A stretch of 64,000 nt of DNA from Trissonchulus latispiculum (GCA_030248195.1 JASAND010022197.1:1-64000), one strand, 5' to 3'. Numbered from the stretch's first letter, positions 44,690-57,970 are shown. Notes: generated from the letters alone by a model not told the origin. Program-made: numbers and translations.

Positions 44690-45950
44690 GTTACGTACAA
44701 AACCCGAAATCGTACAAAACTAGTATTGTATGGGTCATTTTGTACAAAACTAGTTTCGTATGGCCTCCCTCGTACAATTCTAGTTTTGTATGGCTGTGAC
44801 CGTACAATTCTAGATTTGGACGTACAAAACTGTTACAATAGGATTTGGCAGCCATTTATTCATTACTATTCAAGTTTATACATAATTTCAAGCATTGAAG
44901 CTTTAAGAATTAATTCCCAATAATCATATAAATAATTCCGTGATTGTCTTAGTAAACCTTAAAGACTTAGAAAGAAGTTGGAATGTTTGCATTGGAACAG
45001 ATTTCTGAGCGAGTTTCAGTTAAAATTTTAAGTTTTCGATTGGCGACAATAAAATAATAGACTTGCTTTTATCAACGTTTGCAAATTAAACGACTAACAA
45101 AAATATTCATGCAAGTTTTGATTTCTAAGTTTTCCTTTGTGCAATCCTAGTTTATGGGCAAAATTAAGTGAGATCTTACATGAAGAAATTTTCTGACGAG
45201 TTTAGCTTTAGTTAGAATTTGGTATTTTGAAATATTAATAGTGGAATTCAAATGCAGACTAAATTTAGAAAATATGCCTTCTAGAAAATGTCATAAACCG
45301 ACAGTGCGTCCCGCTATCAGTTTTTGCAAGATTTTACTAGAGAATAATAACTAATATTTTAGCTTCTAAATTTAGTCTGCATTTGAATTCCACGATTAAT
45401 ATTTCAAAATACCAAATTCTAACCAAAGCTAAACTAGTCAGAAAATTTCTTCATGTAAGATCTCACTTAATTTTGATTTTGCCCATAAACTAGGATAGCA
45501 CAAAGGAAAACTTAGAAATCAAGACTTGCATGAATATTTTTGTTAGTCGTTTAATTTGCGAACGTTGATAAAAGTCTATTATTTTATTGTCGCCAATCGA
45601 AAACTTAAAATTTTAACTGAAACTCGCTCAGAAATCTGTTCCAATGCAAACATTCCAAATTCTTTCTAAGTCTTTAAGGTTTACTACAGATATATAATCA
45701 CGGAATTATTTATATAATTATTGGGAATTAATTCTTAAAGCTTCAATGCTTGAAATTATGTATAAACTTGAATAGTAATGAATAAATGGTTGCCAAACCT
45801 ATTGAAACAGTTTTGTACGTCCAAAACTAGAATTGTACGGTCACGGCCATACAAAACTAGAATTGTACGAGGGAGGCCATACGAATCTAGTTTTGTACAA
45901 AATGACCCATACAATACCAGTTTTGTACGATTTCGGGTTTTGTACGTAAC
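44690..45950. mobile_element. 1.26-kb foldback element, right arm only
   Basis: Inverted arms 44,690-45,270 and 45,364-45,950 around a 93-base loop; both ends begin GTTACGTACAAAACCCG and abut TA repeats. The outer ~130 bp of each arm hold four to five ~30-bp GTACAA/CTAG units. No coding capacity. The left arm has uninterrupted (TA)n at this place. Confidence 0.88.
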
Positions 45951-45966
45951 ACATATATATATATAT

Positions 45967-46362
45967 ACGGTACATTTCACCGAAAGAATGACCGTTGGCG
46001 AAATTGACAAATTGGCGAAATTTCAAGAAAAAATTGCAATTTTAGCAAATTTAGCTACATTTGAGGACCTTAAGTTTGAGCATGTTTTGCAACTAAATTT
46101 AAACAAGCTCATTAAACAACTTGTTCTCGAAAATCACCTTTGAAAACTGAAAAAAATCCAAAATTGCCTAAATGTTGAAAAAGTAGAGAAAAAATTCTGC
46201 GAGTTTATTTCGCGATCAGATTGGTTCATGGGCTTAGTTTGCAAAATATGCTCAAGCTTAAGGTCGTCAAATGTAGCTAAATTTGCTAAAATTGCCATTT
46301 TTTCTTGAAATTTCGCCAATTCGTCAAATGCGCCAACGGTCATTCTTTCGGTGAAATGTACC

Positions 46363-46365
<3 letters not shown>
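45967..46365. mobile_element. 0.4-kb foldback (MITE-like), right arm only
   Basis: Inverted arms of about 135 bp (45,967-46,100 and 46,238-46,365), both starting ACGGTACATTTCACCG, flanked by TATATA on both sides; TA is the likely target. Lies in the same (TA)n tract as its neighbour. No coding capacity. Confidence 0.85.

Positions 46366-46453
<88 letters not shown>
46366..46453. repeat. (TA)n microsatellite, right arm
   Basis: About 88 bp of TA, counterpart of the left tract at 18,601-18,683. Confidence 0.95.
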
Positions 46454-46456
<3 letters not shown>

Positions 46457-46624
46457 TAATAGTCTGTCAACTTCTTAGCCAAAAAACTGTTATTTGTGTT
46501 CGATCACTGGGGTCGTGCGTGGTACTGTTAAAAATAGAGTTGTTTTTTTTTTTATGTATTCGTGGATTTTTTTGATATTTTTTCTTATTTTTATTTAAAT
46601 TTATTTTTTTTATGTTCTGTATAG

Positions 46625-46777
46625 GAGGAGGAAAAGGAAGCCTTTTGGCAGGAGATGCGTAAGAAGAGTCGCCCTTCGTGTGTGGTCGGCCCCGCAGAAC
46701 GAGCCGAGCTCCTAAGACTTCAGGCCGAGCATGAACAGATGGCCAGCGTTCGTGCCGCCAATACCGTACTGGGTCAG
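46625..46777 (+). CDS. EEF2K: EEF2K right exon 11
   Basis: 153 bases, EEEKEAFWQEMRKK; sits just past the (TA)n-nested foldbacks in intron 10. Confidence 0.9.
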
Positions 46778-47215
46778 GTGCGTTTTTACCGCTTTAATTT
46801 GAGTAGGTGATTTATGGGGAGCGGTGAGGGGGGAGGGGTAACATTTGTGGAGCGTCAAATTTCGCTGACCGATGTTGAAGTTAGCTGTAGCAATAAAAAT
46901 TAGTTATTGCGTTGCGAGCTGGCAGGCGGATCCGTGAAGGATACAGGACATTAAACGTACAGATATAGTAATTTCTCTCTGGGTAGGAGCGCTCATGGCG
47001 TCCATTGACTCTCTCCTGTTTCGGTCTAAGACTTTGCTTTAACTGATTGTTTTCTCCTATGCAAATTCAGTTTTGGTAAAGACTAGGGGAGAAGTAGCCT
47101 TTGCGGAAGCAACATCCGCCTGAGCTGTAACACACTATTTAGTGGTTCATTTTATGCTGTGTTCTTCTAAATTTAGCGTTCACTTACAAACACTATGCAT
47201 GAAGTTCTGTTACAT

Positions 47216-47578
47216 TGGGCTTATTCCACTGGAGGTGGGGCAGATACCCCCCTCCCATAAACGACATTCCCTCCCCTCTCCCAAATTCGTTACCCTCCAA
47301 ATCAGTATGTGCCCCCTTTGGCACCAAATGTTGCCCTGAAAAAAATCGCTCAGAAGCCCAACTTTTTAAAGCTTTTTCGTCTTCGCCGTAGATATTTGCT
47401 CGGTGTTTGCCTATACACTAAAACTGTACACTAAAAATAAAATGTTAAAAAGAACATTATCGGCGAATACTATAGAAGTGGCAGAAGTTTTTGTCCGCCC
47501 CCCCTCCCAGGAGTCGCTCCCAAGGGGGCCCCCGTAATGAGCTTTCGCCTCAAGAAAAAGTCCCAGAAATAGGTCCAG
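47216..47578. mobile_element. C/G-run TIR element in EEF2K intron 11, right arm
   Basis: Counterpart of 17,489-17,851. Confidence 0.5.
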
Positions 47579-47616
47579 TATACATACAGATACAAAATTA
47601 AACAATTCTTTTACAG

Positions 47617-47892
47617 GTTCATCTGGACATGGCCCGCTATCATGAGCTGGGACGATTCCTGCTGTCTCCCACCACTGAAGAGCATTCGCTGGGCGCTGCT
47701 GCGGACTCGCTTGCTGCGCTGCGGCGCGCCAGTTCCTGCATGGACGAAGGTTCGCCGGTCGATTATGACCGACATGCGGCCTGGTTCCATCTGGACATGG
47801 CGGTTAACTGTGGCTGTCTGGAGGCTACCGTTACAATGGCCAACATCTATCTGGGCCGACCGCATGACCTCCTGGCGGATTTTACTGTGGAG
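47617..47892 (+). CDS. EEF2K: EEF2K right exon 12 (SEL1-like)
   Basis: 276 bases, identical in protein sequence to the left exon. Confidence 0.95.
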
Positions 47893-48494
47893 GTATATAC
47901 TTACTGTGGAATTTTATGTGTTTTCATGTGTATATAATTTAAAAGGAAAAATTTTTGGATTAACACGAGGGTGTATTTTTTAATTTTTGGAAGAATTTTC
48001 TATTTGTGCCCACTTCATCCCAGAAATAAATTCTGAAAAAGGAAAAATAGTGGGACGTACTTAACCTAACTTGTTCCTATAAAGTATATTATTATAGCTA
48101 TATGTTAGGGGGTTGGTAGCCAGTAGTATGAAGGATGTGGAATTTAGAATGAAACTGGGTACCTCCTGTGTCCTTAAATTATGCTGCCGAGCCGACCAGG
48201 TGGGCCTCTCCTGATGTCCTATTCTTGGCTGCCCCTTTTGTGGTCTGCCTTGCAAAGACGTGTGCTGGGCGTGAAGGTGGAGGACTGACCGTTAGCGAAG
48301 AAGTAGTAGTAGGAGTTTCGCCAAGCTAGGACTTTATGTTTCCTTGTGTGGGAGTGTTTTCCTCCAAGCTGAATTCGCAACAGACGGCCCAGAACAATCC
48401 AATAACCTACAGCTGACCTTTCTGTGCTTTTTTTTTTTAATTTTATGTGCTACTCTGAGGGAGCGTTATTAAACAGAACATTTTTCTATTCTAG

Positions 48495-48619
48495 GAGGAT
48501 GAGGATAATTTGGAACGAGCCATCGAATTGCTGGAGGAGGCCGGGCATGCCGGCGATCGACCGTCCATGCTGTTTCTGGCGGATGCCTATGATACGGGAA
48601 ATTCCCTACCGCCTGACAA
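48495..48619 (+). CDS. EEF2K: EEF2K right exon 13 (SEL1-like)
   Basis: 125 bases, same protein as the left exon; GTACGT donor. Confidence 0.93.
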
Positions 48620-50613
48620 GTACGTTTACACATCAAATTGTGTTCCCCCTTTTTATGGACTGCTGATAATATGTAAATGACCAATTGCTTTAAGAAAATG
48701 AGGTAAACGCGGGCTGCCAGGTGGTTTCACGAAATAATTTTTATGGACTGTAATTATTAAGCTTATAATTCATCAACTGGTTTGGTTTGATAAAGGTTGA
48801 TTTAGCACTACTGGACTGCATAACTATGAACTATAACAGAGTTGGTTTCACCTAATCCTCTCAGTTTTAAAAGTTTTTGCCGTAACCGTTGTCTATCTGC
48901 ATGTCTCTCCATAGACTACTGCCAAATCCAATAAAAATTGTTGTAGTTTCTGAAAGCAGGAGTTTCCTGTTCTTGTCTAGGAAAAAGTAGTGTTGAGCAT
49001 TGCCTCCTTAATATTATAGTATATTTTTCGAATATTTTCAAATTGACGAGGTCAAAGACCTTCTTACGAGACCGGTATTAGTTAAAATCACCTGACTGAT
49101 CCATGTAATTTGAACGGATATGCCGGAGCTTCTATTGGATTAATTGCATTAAAATTAAATTAATATTCTGTTATTTCGAAGACATTTTATTATAAAAATT
49201 ATTATGTATAAAATATATTAATTAAAGCGGCTGTAAAGCTTAGGTAGGATTTTGATTGATTCCGCTTCATTCTTTTCTCTCCACTTTTTCAAAGTTTTCA
49301 CATTTGCGACTGTCCTGCTTATGTTGAAGCTATCGTGATTTTTAATTCGTAAATTTGTTAAGGGGGTGTTTTAACTTGAACATAGACTGAGCAAAGTTGT
49401 CGTTGAACTTAATTTGCTTACCTCAATCTGTTACGCTTGAAATGATTTTTTTACAAAACAGATTTTTCAAGATGACAAACCAGTTTCCAATTTATTCATA
49501 ACACTTTAATACCACCGTCCGTGGCTTATGCTTGAATTCTGCAGTTTAGCCACGGCACACCCGAATTAGAAAGTTGTAGCACCGTGTCTGGGTTGTGCAT
49601 ATATTTTTTTCCTCGTTAACTATGCTTTGTTATTATAAACTAATTTGTATAGGAATTTTATTTTGACTTGTCCACATAATTAATTGGTTACTTATATATG
49701 TATAATTTATAATAACTTTGCTGTAATTTTAGTTTAGAAATAATTGATTTATTTCTAAGCAACTTCGAGTTGTTTTTTTAAAAAAACATTTGTCGATTTC
49801 TGTTGCATTAAAAACTGGTATACACATTTTTCGGCCGAAATTATTGGTGTAATCTTGTGGGGGCCTTATTGGAAATTTTGTTAAAATGTCGTCTAGAAAT
49901 TTCACCTTGATGTCAGAAAAAGTTTGTCTTGGGAGTTTGGCCTTTCGTGAAAAATGTTTAACAAAGTACAACCAAAATATATAAAATAAGTTGACGATAA
50001 TTTCCATGTGACCACTGATATATACATCAAGTAGAGATATTTACTGTAAAGTTTTTGGTGCAATATCTAAAGTTGTACATTACATATCTACACTGTAAAG
50101 ACCCTAAGTTGTATACTAAGTTTGTGAAAGCTTTGGGATAAGATGCTGTCATAGGTAAATAAAATATGCTGTCATAATGTAGTCCTTATCTCTAGTGTAA
50201 ATGTGCGGAAGACCTCCGTAAATACCTGCCCAGTTCCCAAGCTGTAGTGTAGCTGAGCTAATGTAGTTAGTACTGTACTATGGGCATAGCCAGGAGAGAG
50301 GTTTTTGGGTTGGAAACCCCATCCTTTGGGTTGTCCGAAGGAAAATGTTATCAATACTTCATCGTAAAAAATGTAAGTTTTTGTCAAAACCCCTACCTTT
50401 TCAGTAATTTTTTGCCTTTTCAAAATCTTGCATAGTATAAACAAATGCTAAGAGCTAAGCTAACCAGCAGAGTATTTTTGTTGTATTAATTGTTCAGACT
50501 TCGACCGATTTGAGGGGGAACTTTTCTCTGTCTGTCTGTCTGTCTGTTTGTTTGTTTGTTGGTTTGTTTATTATTTATTTATTTTTGTGTTTTAGAATTT
50601 GTGTATTCTTGTT
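48620..50613. other. EEF2K intron 13, right arm, non-coding
   Basis: Collinear with 11,799-13,793. No gene seen. 50,527-50,580 is a TCTG/TTTG simple repeat. Confidence 0.55.
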
Positions 50614-51014
50614 CGGGGTATTTTTTAGGGATTTTTTTCGGGGGGCTTCGGGGGGCCCCCCCCCGGGCGGGGGGGGGGGGGGGGGAAGAAATTTTCGGGG
50701 GGGAAGATTTTTGCATAAATGAGGCAAAAAATGGTATTTTTTGGCAATATTTTTGCATGGTGAAACGCTAAAAAGTTCTCAAAAATGCCAGGGTTTTAAG
50801 CTACAAATAGCCATTTTTACGAAAAATCTTCCGGCGAAGCCGAAAAATTTTGAAAATTTGCCTATTTTTGGCAAAAATTTGGGCATCCAAAAAATCCCGG
50901 GGGGGGGGGAAACAAAAATCCCGGGAGGGGCGATTTCGGGGGGGGAAAGGCATTTTCGGGGGGGGAAGGTCAATTTCGGGGAATTCCCCCCCCCCCCCTA
51001 TAAAAAATACCCTG
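50614..51014. mobile_element. TIR element with G-runs in EEF2K intron 13, right arm
   Basis: Counterpart of 11,395-11,798. The inner end reads TAAAAAATACCCTG; the outer end is altered (CGGGGTATTTTTTAGGG). Homopolymer runs differ in length between arms. Confidence 0.62.
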
Positions 51015-51027
51015 TTGTTGTGTTTAG

Positions 51028-51229
51028 ATCCAAGAATTGGTCCGAAGCTGTCAGCTGGTACGAGAGGCTCTGGAGGCGATGGAAGTGAGGAGCTCCGAAA
51101 CTGGGGAAAAGGGAGGGGGCGGGGAGTCTGATCCCACTCTAGATCATCCGAAGTACTCCATTCTGGCAAGACTGGCTGGCTCTACCGGTCCAGGGGGTTT
51201 CGGAATGACCAAAGATCCTACTAAAGCGG
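51028..51229 (+). pseudogene. EEF2K: EEF2K right exon 14, frameshifted
   Basis: 202 bases against 203 on the left. One A is missing near 51,064, shifting the frame after SWYE. Two further single-base indels near 51,178 and 51,193 cancel each other. Splice sites are kept. Confidence 0.85.
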
Positions 51230-51523
51230 GTTGGTCTACTACACGTTTTATAACTAGGTTAAACTGCTGTTAAAATTTATCTGCAGGATTTGTGAACAGA
51301 TTTTTTGTGTAAAGTGTAAATAGTTGATGAGCGTTGGACCTGCAAAGCAGTGCCGGATCCGGATATGCTGGCTTTGTGCCGCTACCGGTATATATTTTGT
51401 GACTGTGCTAACCAACAACAATACCCTTGTGTATGTTGTCTTCAGAGGTTTCAGGAAAATATTAAATTCTGATTAATTTGTTAATATTTTATTATTTTTG
51501 TCCGTTATTTTTATTATTTTCAG

Positions 51524-51636
51524 GTGATTTATACAATGAAGCTGCCAGCGCGGCAATGGAAGCCATGAAGGGAAAGTTGGCCAATAAGTACTATATGCTG
51601 GCGGAGGAAGTCTATGCTGAGGCTGAAGAGGAGTAG
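51524..51636 (+). CDS. EEF2K: EEF2K right exon 15
   Basis: DLYNEAASAAMEAMKGKLAN, acidic tail, TAG at 51,634-51,636; same as the left copy, though reached out of frame because of exon 14. Confidence 0.93.
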
Positions 51637-52825
51637 CTGTGGAACGAAATGATCTATCTTTATTATGTGACTTGGTGACAACAAAAGGATCATTTTTTCA
51701 TTCAAAAATGGGTGGAATGGATATTTTGAACACGGAACACTCATTATCTTTGCATAATTTTTGCTGTGCACACCCACATGTTTTGGGTGTGCGTATCTAC
51801 AGACTTTAACTAACTTGGACCAATTTTGATATTTTTGGTGTTTTCTGAGTGGGAATTGATTGACTGATTTTGTTAACCAGCTGCCGCATATTTTGAACTT
51901 AATGTCTGTTTATTTTTTACTGTTTTGTTTGTCGATTAATATACTTTGTCTACTGTTGGCGGAAAAAATGCACCCTTTGGTGGCTTTGTGGCTATCTGTG
52001 CACATTTGCCTGATTAAGGGTTAAATTTAGCCAAATTTTGGAGAATTTAAAATTCTGAAGTTCTACTATTTTTCTGAATTTGTTATTTTGCCCATAGTGT
52101 TTGTATCTTGGCTATCCATAGCTTTATCTCAAATGTAGAGGTTTATATTCATAAAAGTAGGCTAAATAATATATTGAGCATAATATTGGTACTGTTAATC
52201 TAGGATGAATAGATAGGTTTATTAGCAAAGCACATAACAGTAGATACTTAGTGTGTGGTTAATAGACTCTAATTAAATATATTGTTAGCATAAAATTTAT
52301 TTAAAATTTCGAGTAGTAGTTCAGAGGGATTATTTGTTCAATTTTCTTCTAAAATATTTTAATGATTTATGTTTTCACAAAAAACATTTCAGTCGAAGGT
52401 ACGGTCGGATAGGATTTTGTTTTTTAGACTTTACTATAAATGTGATTTCTCTGCTTATGTGGTGCTCCTCACAGAGACCTAACTGTTTGTTAATCACTTT
52501 GTATTCCTATTGCTGCATTCTCACCTGCTTGCTTGTTTGCATGAGCTGTTTTCAGAATTGCAATACAGTTTGCATTTATTGTTGCTTCATAGGTTATGTT
52601 TGCGGTTAATAAGGTCCTTGCTTACATGAAGCCAGAGTTTTGGGTGCGCCCTTGTATGGTATAGAAACGTGTAGTTTATATATTAATTAAGCACTAGTTT
52701 TTATACACTTTTTTGCTATGCTTTTTTTGCTAAAAGTGTTGTTTTTTGTAAAATAAATCTCAGGCTAGGGTGCCCGGAACCTGGCTGTGTCATTGGTGGT
52801 CGGTTGGTAGGTGTGGTGTGGTTGT
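51637..52825 (+). other. Probable 3' UTR and flank of right EEF2K
   Basis: Non-coding. AATAAA at 52,752-52,757 is a candidate polyadenylation signal. Collinear with 9,585-10,774. Confidence 0.4.
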
Positions 52826-53808
52826 TTAAGGTGGTGATTCCTTTTGGGCACATATTGTTGATTGACGGCGTAAACCAGGATGAAATTCAACGAAACTTTC
52901 CAAAATAAGTTGTTTTAGCGTTCTAACACCCTCTGTGCAATCGGGCTTCAAAAATTCAACATTTGCGTTCTGGGCGGTTTTTGCCAATTTCTGAACGTTT
53001 GGCAGCAGCTGCATGGCTATGACTATACCCATTCGAAAGAACTCGTTAAACTCTACAATTTTGCTTTTGAAAGCAACTTTCTAGCTTTTCCCTATCGTGA
53101 GATATAGCCAATTTTCTTATTTTGGCGTCAAAACCTTGTCCTTTCTGCAGAAATCAAATAATCCACTACTTCTTGAGCTACGAAAGCCGTAAAATTTAAC
53201 TAAGGGTGTCGATTTAAAGGTCTCACAGAGGCCAATTATCGGAGGCCATCGTACAATTGCTATCCCTTAGGCTGCTATCACAAAAAGTGTAGTTTTTGCA
53301 AAAACACGACCAAATTTTTTCCAGCGATTGCGCAGAATTTAGTATGCAAGCTAGAAAGTTGCCACTGCAGATGTGTTCTACACAAAAATACCCCGGGACC
53401 CTTTTTTAGTTGCCCCGATAGCTGCTTCCTAACTGAAGTAGTGGCTTGCCAAAGTAGTGAAAAGTAGGCAAAATCCAGGTTGTGCAGACATTTTAACTTA
53501 TTTCTCCATAACGAAGAGCGATATCACAATAACTAAATAAGGGTCCCCAGCTATTTGATGGAGTTATCGAATGCTCTAACCGATGTCCTGCGAAAAAATT
53601 TACTTCAGCCTGCAAAAAATCTGAAAAATTATACTTCTTCTAAAATACAGGAAAAACATTTTGGAAAGCCAAACTTAGATTCATTGTACTCATTTAAAAG
53701 AGAAAATGTTAAGCTACATTTTGATATAAAGATGACTTCTTAACTCCAAATAATGAATGAATAATAGTGGTTCAAAGTTGATGTCTCCAAAAGGAATGAC
53801 CACCTTAT
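52826..53808. mobile_element. TTAA-flanked TIR element, right arm
   Basis: Counterpart of 8,600-9,584. One terminal repeat has a single mismatch and the far flank reads TTAT instead of TTAA. Confidence 0.72.
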
Positions 53809-56578
53809 CAGCGACTTGTTTGGCTCATACATTTTGTACAAATGCACTTTGATATAGTTTGCCGGTGCAGTTGTCCTGATATGTTGACTTTTTATTGTTG
53901 GATATACTCTTTTTGACTGACTTATTTTTAGGCAATTGGAAGTCGGATTTATAGGGATCCATCTTTGTGCGGTTTCTACTATGGGGGCAACGTTTGCAAA
54001 TTTTGACGCTTATGTGTGTAGCTAGAACAAGGTCATTCTCACCCTTCCCGACCTGGACCTCAACCCCCAGAGTGGTCACTCACCCCCCCCCCCCTTCCCC
54101 AGAATCCGGATTTTCCCTGTTCTGATTTTTGGGCAAAAAACCAGAAAAATCCGATTTTCCGGCGGATCTTCGCCCACCGGTTCACCCCTCTAAAATTTCC
54201 CTCCTGCACATTTCTGAGCAAGAACTGTCAAAATTACTACTAAAATATTATTACTTGCTAAAATGTGAAAGTATATACATGCCTTCAAAAACAAGAAAGA
54301 AAGTTAAAATTGTAAAATTTAATTTTAGGGTTATATGGGGGGACTCCTCAAGTGGGCGGAGCTCGTGAAATGGGAGTATCCCCCCGCCTCCCAAATAAAA
54401 ATAAGTCATTTTGGATGGTTTTGTTTTGTTTTTTGTATTCTGTAATATGTATATATATATATGTATATATATGTATATATATATATGTGTATATTATGTA
54501 TGTATATTACCATTTCGCATTGAGTTTTTCCGTGATGCATTTTCAGCTTAACAACCTTGAATGCTGTCAGTGCCAGCTATTGTGAAATACGATTTTTCAA
54601 TCCTAAAGCTACTGAACGTCACAAAGTTTTTAAGTTTCCTGTAGTTAGTTGTCATTCAGTATTAACTTCATACAAAATGGCATTTAATTGCGGGTATTGC
54701 AGTGCTGAATATTTAAAGCCATATCCATTTGTCTATTGTACAAAGTATTCTTCTGATGTGGTTGTTAATTAAAATCGGTGTGTTTATTACTCCAATTAGA
54801 TTATTAGAGAGGGCATCCTTCCAGCTGCCCCTTTTCTAGATATAGGTCAATAGAATTTAAAGGTTCGTCTTGTACTGCCTTGTACTGTCTTGTACTGCAA
54901 AATTCATGCTTCATACTTTCCATATGAAATCGAAACGGGTGTCGATTTGGGGGCCGTGACTGACAGGGGCGCCCGGGGCCGTGTTGGGGGCGCCCGCGCC
55001 CGGTTGGGGGGGGGGGGCGGCCGTGCCGTGGGTCGAGCCCCTCCCCAAATAAAATGAGGGCCGGTACGTTTCGTTAGCTCAGAGTAAGCTTAAATGTTAA
55101 ACTATCTGTTAGCTATCTGTTAAGCATGTGTTACCTTTCTTTTTTTGTGACAAATACAAGATACGAGAATCGATTTGACTGTAGCCCGGTAACTAACTGT
55201 ATAAATGTAATTGGCTAGTTGGAATTTTAAGAACAGCGCATAAAGCTACCATAAGGTTAAGGAGGATAAGCATTTTGGTATATAGTTGTGGGAGCTACAT
55301 GTAAGTTGGTTTGTTCGGAGGCCAGTGGTGGGGACGGCCCACGAAAAGCTGAATCGAAAAACGGAGGGCTTCATATACCTGATATACCCCTGTATGCAAG
55401 TTTTCAGTAAAATGTTTCCAAAAATTTCGGTTCTCTTGTGTCCCCACTTATCAAACAAGGAAGCGCAAAAGATCTTGGTCTATTTTTCAAATCTCCTTGA
55501 TTATGAATGATATTAGTGAATATGTTTTCCAAAGTTCGTTTCATTAACATTGGCAATGATTGCATAGATACGGTGGCAACATTTCATTATTGGTTTTGAA
55601 TCTAAAAGAATATTGTTTCTATTTAGTTATTCAGTTTTATTTTTTCCTGGTTTTTGTTTTTTATTATAAAAGTGTCACTCAGACTGCACCCTCTGCCTTC
55701 TCAGCCCCCGAAAGGACTGAGAGCGATCCTCGAAGTCTCCGGAGAGACGCGTCTCACGCTCAGCAGAAGGCGCTTCCGATCCTCATCGTGACTTGGATTT
55801 GTTGATGTTTTGGAAAGGAAGCTGAAGAGACATACTACAGAACTGATCCTGATTCTATAGATTTATTAACAAGAAACTCACAAGAATGAATGGATACAAA
55901 CAGAAAACAAATTAATATATCTGGTATACAAATCACAGTTTCACCGTTTACCACTAACTAACTGAGCTATTCACTTGTAAACATTTCACAAAATTTTTAT
56001 CATGGTCACAAAATTATACTGGAACTACGTTAAATCATCAGCATTACATGCGTTTTCATAAAAGGAATAGTAACAGATGGAATTTGATCTCGTACTATCT
56101 TCCAGAATATGAAATGATTGTTTTCGCCCAACTTTTGCATCCTGCAATCCAGTTTCTAAAATTGCTATATTACTGGCATCTGCTTTTGGTTGCCAATCTC
56201 ACTCAACAGTTTGTTGAAATACACAACATGCAAATTTTTGTGTACAATCTAATTTGCATGACTGCCTGCGGCAGAGAGATTTAGCGTTTATATATTCAGG
56301 TGAGCGCCTACAACTAGTCATTGCAGTGTAGCCTTTTGAACAAATAACGCATTTTTGCCTTTGATAGTCTTCATCGGGGAATGAGTGTGGACCGTAAGTT
56401 CGAGTCGAGTGGAAAAATACGGGATTTGAACCAGTTTTGGCTTCTTTTTTTTTGCTCTTAAATTGGTCTATTCCTGAAGATTGCATAGAATTAGTGAGTT
56501 CAAAACTTACGATTTTTATAAAAGGTTGTAAGTAGTATTCAGCTACTTACTTTTTCAGCTCAAGTACTCCAAAATTAT
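53809..56578. other. Non-coding spacer, right arm
   Basis: Mirror of 5,832-8,599. No gene seen; holds a C-run patch near 54,080, a TA/TG microsatellite (54,450-54,510), and a GC-rich patch (54,945-55,045). Confidence 0.6.
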
Positions 56579-57450
56579 TTATAACAAAAATTCCAATTTT
56601 TCATTCACAAAACCTTCATAGAGCCAAGCACTCGCATTTCGGGCTATTCGCCCAAGGGACCTGACAAAAATGTCCCAAATATCAGCAACGTTTTTAGAGT
56701 TTCTGTAAATAGTTCTTGAGTACCATATAGAAAACTGTGCCTGTTGAATCTGCAGGTTCAAATTTTTGTGCAGTTTTGGATTTCTTCTTACGGTAATTCC
56801 TAAGAGCTTCTCATAATTCGTCAGGTCCCTTTGGGCGAACTGTTGCGAAGGCTGAGACACTAACTTGATTAAGTCGTTCACTCTTCCCCAAAAATATCGA
56901 ATTCGAGAGCACTCAACGAATGCGTGAAAAATGTCTTCAGAAACAGAAATTTGCAAATTCTGAGCACAAAAATCACAATTTTCTGAACGAGTATTGTTTA
57001 TTTGATGTAATCGCTTATTTGTTAGAAATACGTTGTGGACAAGTTTTAAATGAGTGTCCAGAGCAATACTCTCTACAAATTTTGTCTTCATCGAACCCCA
57101 GATGTATTCCCAATCAGCTCTGGGAATCGCTGGAAATTTTTCGGTCCAGTATTCTATTCTTGAATTCGCTTTATGAGAAAATTTTCTCAACACTAACGCC
57201 TCGTACAGCTGTTTAACTTTAACCGACGCAGCTGTATATTGAACTCCATTTAACGAGATTGAATTCGGATTAATTTCAAAATTTAGCATCAGTGTTGCTT
57301 TCCGAAGCTCCTTATAAAAATTTGGGACTTGTGCTGAATTGGTAGCTCGCATACTCTTGTATTCTACTTGACCGTAGAAAAAGTCAAAAATTTGATGCCA
57401 CGCTTGTGCCGCTCCCAGCTTTCTTCTAATTAAGATAGCCAATCTTTGAC
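56579..57450 (-). pseudogene. LINE ORF2 C-terminal domain, separated fragment
   Basis: About 287 residues, open to the natural stop at 56,579, but beginning at the insertion with no ATG. Contains CX2CX13HX4C (CDFCAQN to FVEC), the zinc-finger type that follows the reverse transcriptase in L1/Tx1-like elements. Identical to 4,968-5,831. Confidence 0.85.
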
Positions 57451-57970
57451 TTGTAACATGGCTCAGTGTAATCGAACCATGCTACAACCGCCTGCGTACA
57501 ATTGAATTGCACGCTCCACCGTGCAGTACAATTGTACTGCACGGTGTAGCGTGCAGTACAATTGTACTGCACGGTAAGCCTTCGCTGCTCTCCTGTCGGA
57601 GTATGCAGCGAGGCTGCTGGCAGCCAGCAGAGCTGACTGCAATGATAAAAAACTTCTCCCCCTTATATACTTTCTGTCGAAAGAAATATGCAAATTAGGT
57701 TAAATAGTATATAAACGACTGAATTTTGAAGCAAAATGTCAGTCTTTAAAGACATGACATATAGAAGACTAAATGTCTTCCGTTTTTTGAGCCATATTAC
57801 AAGCCAGTTGTAGCACTGCTTGCTGTGCTCACAGAAATTTGTGAGCTCACTTGCAGGCGAAGCCCTCGTGAAGGGCACTCGTGCGCTTCGCGCACTCGTG
57901 CCCTTCACTCGGAGCTTCGCCTGCTAGTGTGCATACAAATCTCTGAGAGCACTTCTGGCAGTGCTACAAC
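57451..57970. mobile_element. Hairpin-rich insertion inside LINE ORF2, right arm
   Basis: Counterpart of 4,440-4,959, with the same nested hairpins and 24-bp palindromes. Confidence 0.65.

Larger units (their letters stand above)
32240..51636 (+). pseudogene. EEF2K: EEF2K second copy with damaged start and exon-14 frameshift (right arm)
   Basis: Same fifteen exons as the left copy, with all splice sites kept and the kinase core nearly unchanged (NYVAKRY, VVDIQGVGDLYTD, SHVCNQIC). Two lesions: the bases aligned with the left ATG read GTA and a base is missing just after, so the first in-frame ATG is at 32,240, eight codons in; and exon 14 lacks one base near 51,064 (GAGAGG for GAGAAGG), which ends the frame after WYERLWRRWK. 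A compensating pair of single-base changes lies further on (about 51,178-51,193). Total 2,414 coding bases, one short of a multiple of three. It could be a decaying paralogue, a defective allele, or a good allele with sequencing errors. Confidence 0.85.
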
